Below are positions 1 through 5,589 of a stretch of 7,333 nt of DNA, in pieces (positions within the stretch are counted from its first letter, which is position 1; every line of letters starts with the position of its first letter). The DNA comes from an uncultured Clostridia bacterium. GTDB lineage: Bacteria > Bacillota > Clostridia > Oscillospirales > Oscillospiraceae. Made by a program: the position numbers and the translations under genes. Under the pieces are notes generated by a model. That model did no database searches, had not been told where the DNA came from, and saw nothing but the letters and a program-made list of their open reading frames with translations. Where the stretch lies: NCBI GenBank assembly GCA_945613045.1, contig CALZAG010000081.1, forward strand, positions 1 to 7,333, given 5' to 3'.

Positions 1-429
1 AATAAAAAGGTCGTTGTCGTGGGCTCCGGCATCACCGGCCTTGAGGTCACGGAATTTCTCAACGACGCGGGCTGCGAGGTCACGGTGATCGAGATGGCCG
101 ACGAGATCGCACCGGGTGCGTGGTTCCAGCTCGTCGACGATGAGATGGAGCGTATAAGACCTTACGGCACCAAGTTTGCGACCGGTACGAAGCTCGTGGG
201 AATAGAGCCGGGAAGAGTGCTTACCGAAAACAAAAAGACCGGAGAAAAAGGCTTTATCGAGGCCGACAATGTTGTTCTTTCGCTCGGCGTGAGACCCGTC
301 GACGGCCTTGTAAGGGAGCTTGAGGAGCTCGGAGTCAAAAACGTTATCGCGGTCGGCGACGCGAAAAAAAGCGGCACCATAGCCGATGCCTGCCACAGCG
401 CGTACGACGCCGTGATGAATATCGTATAA
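1..429 (+). CDS. FAD/NAD(P)-dependent oxidoreductase, C-terminal part (5' end outside window)
   Basis: The reading frame is open from base 1 and ends at TAA 427-429, giving 142 visible residues. It starts inside a dinucleotide-binding Rossmann fold: a hydrophobic strand leads into GSGITG (visible residues 8-13), and the second strand ends in an acidic residue (VTVIE, E31), which usually favours NADH over NADPH. Near the end, AVGDAKKSGTIADA (about 117-130) is the second FAD-contacting motif with its Gly-Asp pair. This arrangement fits the C-terminal half of two-domain flavoenzymes such as 2,4-dienoyl-CoA reductase/enoate reductase (an Old Yellow Enzyme barrel plus FAD/NAD domain). A simpler pyridine nucleotide-disulphide oxidoreductase is also possible because the N-terminal part is not visible. 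The role inferred is electron transfer from NAD(P)H to FAD for reduction of an unknown, possibly unsaturated, substrate. It lies 13 nt upstream of an SDR gene on the same strand. Confidence 0.
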   Translation, partial: NKKVVVVGSGITGLEVTEFLNDAGCEVTVIEMADEIAPGAWFQLVDDEMERIRPYGTKFATGTKLVGIEPGRVLTENKKTGEKGFIEADNVVLSLGVRPVDGLVRELEELGVKNVIAVGDAKKSGTIADACHSAYDAVMNIV

Positions 430-442
430 GGGGGATAAAAGC

Positions 443-1264
443 ATGATAGAGAACAAAAAGATCGTACTTACCGGCGCATCCAGCGGCATTGGTCTTGAGG
501 TGCTAAAGCTCCTTGCCAAAGGAAAAGGCAATATCATTCTCGCGGTGTCCCGCAGCGCTGAGGAAAAGCTCGCCGACTTCGGACATAACGTTATACCTGT
601 GAACATAGACTGCAGTACCAAAGCGGGGATAGATAAGCTCTTCCGTGTGGCCGAGGCCGCCTTCGGCAAGATCGACCTTTTCTACGCCAACGCCGGCTTC
701 CCGTATTATGAGGAATTTGATTACGTCAATTGGGACAGGGTCAAGGTCATGTTCGATACGAACACTCTTTCCCCGATCTATACCTACGCCAAGTACAGGG
801 AGCACCTGTCCGGCAGGGACGGCCACCTTGCATTCACAATAAGCGCCATCGGCCAGATGGCGATGCCGGGCTACGCAATTTACAGCGCCTCCAAGTTCGG
901 GCTCGAGGGCTTCCAGCAGGCGATACGGCTTGAGAAGCCGGAGAATATGAAATTCACCTGTCTGTATCCCGTAGCCACGGACACAAACTTCTTCAAGGTC
1001 GCCGCCAACGGCGTGCAGTTTGAAAAGCCCTTCCCGGTGCAGAGCCCCAGCGTTGTGGCAAGGAAAATGGTAAAGGGCCTTGAAAAGGGCAAAAAGAGCG
1101 TTTCCCCCTGCGGACTGTTCGCTTTCGGCAAGGTGCTGATGACAATTTTCCCCTTCGTGCGCAATATCTATTGGAAGCTTGAGCTGGGCAAGCTGAAGCG
1201 CTTTGCGGCAAAGCTAAAAAGAAAGAAGAATGAAGAAAAACAGGCGGTTCACTCGGCGGAGTGA
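443..1264 (+). CDS. Short-chain dehydrogenase/reductase (SDR), classical type
   Basis: This 273-residue protein is a probable cytosolic NAD(P)(H)-dependent alcohol dehydrogenase/ketone reductase. It shows the full classical SDR signature: cofactor loop TGASSGIG (10-17), NAG (83-85), Asn107, Ser134, and the catalytic YSASK motif with Tyr147 and Lys151. The usual PG motif after the active site reads PVATDT (176-181), with Val in place of Gly. After about residue 210 there is a hydrophobic segment (LFAFGKVLMTIFPF) and then a strongly basic tail rich in Lys/Arg, which could bind the membrane surface; typical classical SDRs of about 250 residues lack this tail. The ATG start is supported by AAGGGGG at 428-434, 8 nt upstream. 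The 13-nt gap to the upstream flavoenzyme implies one transcript, so the two may act on the same substrate. The substrate cannot be read from the sequence. Confidence 0.9.
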   Translation: MIENKKIVLTGASSGIGLEVLKLLAKGKGNIILAVSRSAEEKLADFGHNVIPVNIDCSTKAGIDKLFRVAEAAFGKIDLFYANAGFPYYEEFDYVNWDRVKVMFDTNTLSPIYTYAKYREHLSGRDGHLAFTISAIGQMAMPGYAIYSASKFGLEGFQQAIRLEKPENMKFTCLYPVATDTNFFKVAANGVQFEKPFPVQSPSVVARKMVKGLEKGKKSVSPCGLFAFGKVLMTIFPFVRNIYWKLELGKLKRFAAKLKRKKNEEKQAVHSAE

Positions 1265-1275
1265 CCGTGAAACAT

Positions 1276-1313
1276 AAAAACAGCTCAGGAAACACGATTC
1301 CTGAGCTGTTTTT
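1276..1313. terminator. Bidirectional rho-independent terminator between SDR and psd
   Basis: A perfect 15-bp inverted repeat, AAAAACAGCTCAGGA (1276-1290) and TCCTGAGCTGTTTTT (1299-1313), encloses an 8-nt loop. It carries a T run on the 3' side in both orientations. It sits between the convergent SDR (stop 1264) and psd (stop 1323) genes, so it can end transcription from both sides. Confidence 0.92.
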
Positions 1314-1340
1314 GCCGGCCTGTCAGACGCCGGCTTTTCT
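1314..1340 (+). terminator. Second, GC-rich terminator-like hairpin on the + strand
   Basis: GCCGGC (1314-1319) pairs with GCCGGC (1329-1334) across a 9-nt loop and is followed by TTTTCT. It lies immediately after the bidirectional terminator and could act as a backup for readthrough from the SDR operon. The loop and right arm overlap the last codons and stop of psd. The stem is only 6 bp, so it may be fortuitous. Confidence 0.4.
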
Positions 1341-2159
1341 GCCTATCGCCTCGCCGTATTTTACAATCGCCTCTTTACCCTCCGAAGTGGCGTCAAAAAC
1401 CTCCTGAGGGATATTGACGGCACCCTCCTTGAACAGCAGCACAATGGTAGAGCCTCCGAAGCAGAAATAGCCCTTTTCCTCGCCGCGGCGGATTACTCCG
1501 GCCTCGTGGTGATTGCATATCCTGCCGACAAGACAGGCGCCTACCTCGATCTGTGTGACGATGCCGAAATTTTTCGTATAGAGGACAGTATATTCCCGCG
1601 TGTTCTGGATAAACACAGGATGCTTGCGCACAACGATGGGCTGCACGGGATGATAGCGCCCGGGAATATGGTAATTGCGGCTTTTGAAGCCGTCGTCGAT
1701 GTAGCAGTAGCGGTGGTAGTTCTCAACGCCGAGCCTCAGCACGAGGCAGGTGCCGCTGAGGTACTCCTGCGCGATCTCGCTGCCGCCGACAAGATCTTCA
1801 ACATTATAATAGCTGTCCTTTATGGAAAAGACGGAATCACTGCTGATCCTGTATGCGGACATATATCCGTCGCAGGGCGAGATAAGTACGTCGGGGTCGA
1901 AGCTTACCGGGCGGGCCTCCGGCTTTATGCTGCGCGTGAAGAAGTCGTTGAAGCAGCGATAGCCGCATTCGACATATTCGCTCATATCGATGCCGTTGCG
2001 CCGCACAAAGCCCTCAATGCGCTTTGTCGAGAGACGGGTGTCCATATAGGCGCCCATGAGGGCGGTTATGAAGGGCTTTGTCATTATACTGCGGGCGGGC
2101 TTTCCGAGCCGTGTGCAGTAGCAGTATTTAAGCCCGAGAGTCATTTTTTTGCTTGCCAT
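1323..2159 (-). CDS. psd: Phosphatidylserine decarboxylase proenzyme
   Basis: This enzyme converts phosphatidylserine to phosphatidylethanolamine at the inner face of the membrane, using a pyruvoyl group made by self-cleavage. From the ATG at 2159 it has 278 residues. Family marks in order are FNDFFTRSIKP (70-80), SPCDGYM with Asp97, NYHRYC (147-152), HPVFIQNTR (from His180), and FGGST (234-238), the equivalent of LGST. Cleavage is expected between Gly236 and Ser237, leaving a beta chain of about 236 residues and a pyruvoyl-carrying alpha chain of about 42. Length and sequence style match clostridial Psd. The start was chosen because AAGGTG lies 6 nt upstream; an in-frame GTG at 2168 is part of that ribosome binding site and is unlikely to be the start. 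The gene overlaps the end of the upstream membrane-protein gene by 32 nt, suggesting translational coupling. One oddity is Cys152, where E. coli Psd has a second His in its YHRVH motif. Confidence 0.95.
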   Translation of the reverse strand: MASKKMTLGLKYCYCTRLGKPARSIMTKPFITALMGAYMDTRLSTKRIEGFVRRNGIDMSEYVECGYRCFNDFFTRSIKPEARPVSFDPDVLISPCDGYMSAYRISSDSVFSIKDSYYNVEDLVGGSEIAQEYLSGTCLVLRLGVENYHRYCYIDDGFKSRNYHIPGRYHPVQPIVVRKHPVFIQNTREYTVLYTKNFGIVTQIEVGACLVGRICNHHEAGVIRRGEEKGYFCFGGSTIVLLFKEGAVNIPQEVFDATSEGKEAIVKYGEAIGRKAGV

Positions 2160-3192
2160 GTTTTTCACCTTGTTTGATACGGCCTCTGATGAAGACCGTC
2201 AGAATAAGTATGCCGCAGAACAGGAAGGTGCTGTAGAAGCTGATGCCGCGGCTCAAAAGCTCGACGCTGACGGGGTCTGCGACAATGTGCCTGAAGCCGC
2301 CCAGAAGAATGAAATCCGCAACTCCTACTGCGCCGGGAACGGGCGCCGCGTTGGAGCCGAGGACCGCGAGGGTCTGTACCGAAAAGACCTCGAAAGCCCT
2401 CGAAAAGAGTCCTCCGACGCCCATATACACACAGACGGCAACACAGATCACCGAAAGTCTCTGGGCAAGGTTGCACAGAAACACCTTTATGAGCAGCCGC
2501 GTCTCGCTTCTGATAAGGATGCCGCACTCCTTGTACTGCTTTGTTATACCAAGCAGCTTTTCGTATTTTTCGCCGTAGTTTTTAACTATGTGCAGTCGGC
2601 AAAGCAGCTTCAGGCACCAGCGGCACACAGCGAGAACTATGGCATCGTTGAAAATGCACAGAAGAAAAATGATTATAAATACTATCTGCACCACCGTGCC
2701 GAAGGCGATGAAAAGCTTGGGAGCGGGCGGCATATGCAGCAGTATCTGCGGGTTCACGGCGATACATACGCCGCTGATTACGAGTATCGATACCGTGTAC
2801 ATCACAAGGTTGAGCAGCAGGGCTATAGCCGCAACTGCGGCGGGGATGCCGCGGCGCATCATAACGAGCAGCGCCGCCGGCTGGCCGCCGGCCGCGGAGG
2901 GGGTGATGGCTGAAAAATATATGTCGGTTGCCGAGTAAAATACTGCGCTGCCGGCGGAACAGGGGTGCGCGAAGAAACGGCAGGTGCATTGAAGCCCGAG
3001 CCCCTCAAAATAAACAAAGCCGAAGGCGCACAGAAAAGCCGCCGCCATCCACAGCGGTTCGGCCTTGGAAAGGAAGCGTATAAAGTATCCCCAGGAAAAG
3101 CCCTTTGAGGAGGAAGTGATGATAAGCACCGTGCCGACGGAGATCGCTATGAGCAGCAGGAGCCAAAGCAGATTTTTAAGTGATTTATTCAT
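2128..3192 (-). CDS. YbhN/MprF-type flippase-domain integral membrane protein (lysylphosphatidylglycerol synthase TM region family)
   Basis: This 354-residue polytopic membrane protein has an N-terminal transmembrane helix from about residue 7 to 26 and several more helices, including around 47-63, 118-145, 160-190, 232-258 and 317-335. The most diagnostic stretch is SAITPSAAGGQPA (94-106) followed by a charged MRRG, typical of the UPF0104/YbhN family that matches the membrane region of MprF. A second family motif is PVPGAVGVAD (284-293). The C-terminal aminoacyltransferase domain of full MprF is absent and the protein ends in a short basic tail, so it should not be called a lysyl-PG synthase. 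A role in moving or organising phospholipids is an inference from the family and from its overlap with psd. The ATG is the first possible start after an in-frame TGA five codons upstream, but no Shine-Dalgarno sequence is visible. A consensus promoter lies about 100 nt upstream. Confidence 0.85.
   Translation of the reverse strand: MNKSLKNLLWLLLLIAISVGTVLIITSSSKGFSWGYFIRFLSKAEPLWMAAAFLCAFGFVYFEGLGLQCTCRFFAHPCSAGSAVFYSATDIYFSAITPSAAGGQPAALLVMMRRGIPAAVAAIALLLNLVMYTVSILVISGVCIAVNPQILLHMPPAPKLFIAFGTVVQIVFIIIFLLCIFNDAIVLAVCRWCLKLLCRLHIVKNYGEKYEKLLGITKQYKECGILIRSETRLLIKVFLCNLAQRLSVICVAVCVYMGVGGLFSRAFEVFSVQTLAVLGSNAAPVPGAVGVADFILLGGFRHIVADPVSVELLSRGISFYSTFLFCGILILTVFIRGRIKQGEKHGKQKNDSRA
2166..2171 (-). 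promoter_or_regulatory. Ribosome binding site of psd, inside the upstream gene
   Basis: Read on the minus strand, AAGGTG is followed by AAAAAC and then ATG (2159-2157), an ideal 6-nt spacing. It decides the psd start in favour of the ATG over the GTG at 2168-2166 contained in the site itself. Because it lies within the upstream coding region, translation of that gene may control access to it. Confidence 0.7.
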
Positions 3193-3194
3193 AT

Positions 3195-3210
3195 AATCAG
3201 TTAATCAGTT
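3195..3210. repeat. Tandem 8-bp direct repeat (AATCAGTT x2)
   Basis: AATCAGTT occurs twice back to back at 3195-3202 and 3203-3210, just upstream of the flippase-domain start codon, where a ribosome binding site would normally be. On the minus strand it reads AACTGATT twice. It could be a short duplication or a regulatory sequence; no function can be assigned. Confidence 0.6.
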
Positions 3211-3269
3211 GAGATATGGTCAAACTGCCGCAATTTCGTCGTTATGTTCAACCAGTGCCGAAGAATCAT
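3201..3269 (-). CDS. Possible 22-residue leader ORF upstream of the flippase-domain gene
   Basis: Within the predicted leader of the flippase-domain gene, an ATG at 3269-3267 opens a short frame (MILRHWLNITTKL...) that ends with TAA at 3203-3201, 8 nt before the next gene's ATG. It lies downstream of the predicted minus-strand start site and so would be transcribed. There is no clear ribosome binding site and no recognised leader-peptide composition. It may be chance, but reinitiation from it could explain the missing ribosome binding site of the next gene. Confidence 0.2.
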   Translation of the reverse strand: MILRHWLNITTKLRQFDHISTD

Positions 3270-3299
3270 ATAAACTGTATGAGGCGAAATGGTACAGTT

Positions 3300-3328
3300 A
3301 GTATACACGCATGACCATGCTTTGTCAA
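3300..3328 (-). promoter_or_regulatory. Sigma-A type promoter for the flippase-domain/psd operon
   Basis: On the minus strand, TTGACA (3328-3323) is followed by a 17-nt spacer and TATACT (3305-3300). This is a full-consensus -35 and a one-mismatch -10 at optimal spacing. The expected start site is near 3293, giving a leader of about 100 nt. The spacer contains the inverted repeat GCATG-AC-CATGC (3309-3320). Confidence 0.8.
3309..3320. promoter_or_regulatory. Candidate operator: inverted repeat within the minus-strand promoter spacer
   Basis: GCATG (3309-3313) and CATGC (3316-3320) form a perfect inverted repeat with a 2-nt centre. It lies entirely between the -35 and -10 boxes of the minus-strand promoter, a position where a bound dimeric repressor would block polymerase. 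No known regulator site is recognised and the arms are short, so this is tentative. Confidence 0.3.
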
Positions 3329-3356
3329 CTGACGGCGGCAAAAGAGTGCAAAAACA

Positions 3357-3386
3357 TTGACAAAACAGGGAGCGGGGGAATATAAT
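3357..3386 (+). promoter_or_regulatory. Consensus sigma-A promoter for glutamine synthetase III
   Basis: TTGACA (3357-3362) and TATAAT (3381-3386) are both perfect consensus hexamers, separated by 18 nt. Transcription should begin near 3392-3394, giving a short leader of about 28 nt. The -35 box is back to back with that of the divergent promoter, with 28 nt between the two. No GlnR-type operator is visible. Confidence 0.88.
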
Positions 3387-3405
3387 TCCTCTGTTAAGCA
3401 TGATG

Positions 3406-3414
3406 AAAGGCGGA
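3406..3414 (+). promoter_or_regulatory. Ribosome binding site that sets the GS III start
   Basis: AAAGGCGGA ends 6 nt before the ATG at 3421. The in-frame ATGs at 3400 and 3403 have no ribosome binding site and would lie only a few bases from the predicted transcription start, so 3421 is preferred. Confidence 0.7.
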
Positions 3415-3420
3415 ACCGCT

Positions 3421-5508
3421 ATGAAAAATGTAACTGAAATGTTTGGCTCGATGGTTTTTAACGACACCGTGATGCAGGCGCGTTTGCCAAAAGAGGTCTA
3501 CAAGCAGATTCAGAGATCCATTAAATTCGGTGCAAGGCTCGACAGGGAGACCGCCGATGTGGTTGCCAACGCCATGAAGGACTGGGCGATAGAAAAGGGC
3601 GTCACCCATTTTACACATTGGTTCCAGCCCATGACCGGCATAACCGCCGAGAAGCACGAGAGCTTCATTTCTCCCGTGGACGGCGGCAGGATCATCATGG
3701 AATTCTCCGGCAAGGAACTCATACAGGGCGAGCCGGACGCCTCAAGCTTCCCCACAGGCGGCCTGAGGGCGACCTTCGAGGCAAGAGGCTACACCGCGTG
3801 GGACCCCACCTCGTATGCATTTATAAAGGACGGCGTTTTGTGCATCCCGACGGCATTCTGCTCCTACGGCGGCGAGGCGCTGGACAAGAAGACCCCGCTG
3901 CTGCGCTCCATGGAGGCTCTTAACCGTCAGGGACTTCGGGTGCTGAAGCTCTTCGGCAACGACGATGTGACCGCGGTAAGGACGACCGTGGGACCCGAGC
4001 AGGAATATTTTCTCATCGACAAGAGCGTGTATGAAAAGCGCAAGGATCTGATGTACACCGGCCGCACCCTATTCGGCGTGATGCCGCCCAAGGGTCAGGA
4101 GCTGGACGACCACTACTACGGCACAATAAAGCCCCGCGTCGCGGCGTTCATGCAGGAGCTCGACGAGGAGCTCTGGAAGCTCGGCGTTCTTGCAAAGACC
4201 GAGCACAACGAGGTCGCTCCCGCGCAGCATGAGCTCGCGCCGATATACACCACGACCAATATCGCCGCCGACCATAATCAGATAACGATGGAGCTCATGC
4301 AGAAGCTGGCACGGAAATACGACATGGTATGCCTGCTGCATGAGAAGCCCTTCGCGGGCGTCAACGGCAGCGGCAAGCACAATAACTGGTCCATGACCAC
4401 CAATACGGGAGCAAACCTCCTTGAGCCGGGCGAAACACCCTACGAAAACGCGCAGTTTCTGCTCATGCTCTGCGCGGTGCTTCAGGCTGTAGACGATTAT
4501 CAGGACATGCTGCGGGTTTCCGTTGCCAGCGCGGCAAACGACCACCGTCTCGGCGGCGATGAGGCGCCCCCTGCCATTATCTCCGTGTTCCTCGGCGAGG
4601 AGCTCGAGGAGATACTCGGGGCCATCGAAAACAACACGCCCTACGGCGGCAAGGTCAAGGAGCAGATAAAGGTCGGCGTTCATGTGCTGCCCAAGTTCCC
4701 CAAGGACGCCACTGACCGCAACCGCACCTCGCCATTCGCCTTCACCGGCAACAAGTTCGAGTTCCGTATGCTTGGCTCCTCGGTCTCCATATCCGGCGCG
4801 AACGTCGTGCTGAACACGGCGGTCGCCGAATCCCTGCGCCAGTATGCCGACGCGCTCGAGGGCTCGGCGGATTTTGAAAACGACCTGCACGAGCTTATCC
4901 GCAGCGTGATACGCAAGCATAAGCGCATCATCTTCAACGGCAACGGCTACGGTGACGATTGGGTAAAGGAAGCCGAAGCCCGCGGCCTGCTTAATCTCCC
5001 GACCACTCCCGACTGCGTGCCCTGCTATCTTGACATGAAGAACGTTGAGCTGTTTGCAAGGCACAGGGTCTACACCGAGATCGAGCTTGCCGCCCGCTAT
5101 AAGATGAAGCTGGATACATACTGCAAGGTCATCCGCATCGAGGCGCTCACCATGCAGAACATGGTCTGGCAGGATATACTGCCCGCGGCGGGCGAGTATT
5201 CTAAGGAGCTCACCGACACGGCTCTTGCAAAGAAAGCGCTCGGCGTGGAGTGTGCTTTTGAAACGGAGCTGTCGGCAAAGATCAGCGGCCTTATGGCGGG
5301 CGCCGCGGCCGGCGTGAAGGCGCTCAAGTCCGCAGTGGACAGCCTTGATGAGATCACCGATAACTATACCCGCGCTGTTGCCTGCCGCGACAGGGTGCTT
5401 GCGGCTATGAACGAGCTGCGGCTCACCATAGATGAGCTCGAGGGCTGCACCGCCGAAAAGTATTGGCCCTATCCCGGCTACGGCGAGATTCTCTTCAGCG
5501 TGAAATAA
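3421..5508 (+). CDS. glnN: Glutamine synthetase type III
   Basis: This enzyme makes glutamine from glutamate, ammonium and ATP in the cytosol and is the main entry point for ammonium assimilation. At 695 residues it has the length of the GS III family, well above the roughly 450 of GS I. It opens with the GS III-type N-terminus (LPKEVYKQI, then VTHFTHWFQPMTG and AEKHESFISP) and continues with EPDASSFPTGGLR and FEARGYTAWD. Conserved active-site stretches follow: VGPEQEYF (190-197, metal/substrate acidic residues), TEHNEVAPAQHE (260-271), VNGSGKHNNWS (314-324), NRTSPFAF (434-441) and FEFRMLGSS (446 onward). The C-terminal portion after about 560 is the helical GS III-specific region. The protein appears complete and intact. 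It has its own strong promoter and a good ribosome binding site, and no obvious operator, so expression may be constitutive or controlled at the protein level. Confidence 0.96.
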   Translation: MKNVTEMFGSMVFNDTVMQARLPKEVYKQIQRSIKFGARLDRETADVVANAMKDWAIEKGVTHFTHWFQPMTGITAEKHESFISPVDGGRIIMEFSGKELIQGEPDASSFPTGGLRATFEARGYTAWDPTSYAFIKDGVLCIPTAFCSYGGEALDKKTPLLRSMEALNRQGLRVLKLFGNDDVTAVRTTVGPEQEYFLIDKSVYEKRKDLMYTGRTLFGVMPPKGQELDDHYYGTIKPRVAAFMQELDEELWKLGVLAKTEHNEVAPAQHELAPIYTTTNIAADHNQITMELMQKLARKYDMVCLLHEKPFAGVNGSGKHNNWSMTTNTGANLLEPGETPYENAQFLLMLCAVLQAVDDYQDMLRVSVASAANDHRLGGDEAPPAIISVFLGEELEEILGAIENNTPYGGKVKEQIKVGVHVLPKFPKDATDRNRTSPFAFTGNKFEFRMLGSSVSISGANVVLNTAVAESLRQYADALEGSADFENDLHELIRSVIRKHKRIIFNGNGYGDDWVKEAEARGLLNLPTTPDCVPCYLDMKNVELFARHRVYTEIELAARYKMKLDTYCKVIRIEALTMQNMVWQDILPAAGEYSKELTDTALAKKALGVECAFETELSAKISGLMAGAAAGVKALKSAVDSLDEITDNYTRAVACRDRVLAAMNELRLTIDELEGCTAEKYWPYPGYGEILFSVK

Positions 5509-5538
5509 TATACAGCGGCGTCAGTCTGCTTGTATATT
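5507..5538. other. AT-rich inverted repeat overlapping the GS III stop and the next gene's promoter
   Basis: AATATACA (5507-5514) pairs perfectly with TGTATATT (5531-5538); a further GC pair is possible across a one-base bulge. The loop is about 11 nt when the GC pairs form. No T run follows, so it is not a standard terminator. It begins inside the GS III stop codon and its right arm covers the region where a -35 box would sit for the following gene, so it could be a weak RNA hairpin or a protein-binding dyad. Confidence 0.4.
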
Positions 5539-5561
5539 CTGCGCATAAATGGTAGTATAAT
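5530..5561 (+). promoter_or_regulatory. Putative promoter of the AI-2E family gene
   Basis: A perfect TATAAT lies at 5556-5561. The best -35-like hexamer is TTGTAT (5530-5535), at a long 20-nt spacing; no extended -10 TG is present. The expected start near 5568 would leave a leader of about 22 nt carrying the GGGGGAG ribosome binding site. The -10 is convincing, the -35 is weak. Confidence 0.45.
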
Positions 5562-5574
5562 CAATATCAGCGAC

Positions 5575-5581
5575 GGGGGAG
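5575..5581 (+). promoter_or_regulatory. Ribosome binding site supporting a TTG start
   Basis: GGGGGAG ends 8 nt before TTG at 5590. An earlier in-frame TTG at 5530 lies upstream of the -10 box and has no ribosome binding site, and the ATG at 5582 is out of frame. This places the start of the membrane protein at 5590. Confidence 0.65.
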
Positions 5582-5589
5582 ATGCGGAT

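Noticed and set aside
1506..2177. 223-codon plus-strand frame opposite psd
   Set aside because: The antisense strand encodes all Psd motifs; the plus-strand product is low-complexity Ala/Val-rich and has no start signal.
2149..2913. 254-codon plus-strand frame opposite the flippase-domain gene
   Set aside because: The predicted product is Ala/Tyr/His-rich and soluble-looking with no family features, while the minus strand gives a coherent membrane protein with conserved motifs.
2128..3192. Annotation as lysylphosphatidylglycerol synthase (MprF)
   Set aside because: The protein ends after the membrane domain and lacks the aminoacyltransferase domain needed for lysyl transfer.
3323..3339. Possible GlnR/TnrA operator (TGTNA-N7-TNACA) near GS III
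   Set aside because: TGTCA is present at 3323-3327, but the second half-site at the required spacing reads GCGGC, so the motif fails.
3311..3385. 24-codon plus-strand ORF upstream of GS III
   Set aside because: It overlaps the -35 and -10 boxes of the GS III promoter and lies upstream of its start site, with no ribosome binding site.
3400..3420. Upstream in-frame ATG codons for GS III (3400 and 3403)
   Set aside because: They have no ribosome binding site and lie within about 10 nt of the predicted transcription start; 3421 has a well-spaced site.
3201..3467. 88-codon minus-strand frame crossing the divergent promoter region
   Set aside because: Its 5' half runs opposite the GS III start and through both promoters, so the full frame would not be transcribed; only the last 22 codons fall in the predicted leader and are listed as a tentative leader ORF.
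4069..5064. 331-codon open frame on the minus strand opposite GS III
   Set aside because: It lies wholly antisense to a well-supported enzyme, has no recognisable domain or ribosome binding site, and is explained by the GC-biased third codon positions of the sense gene.
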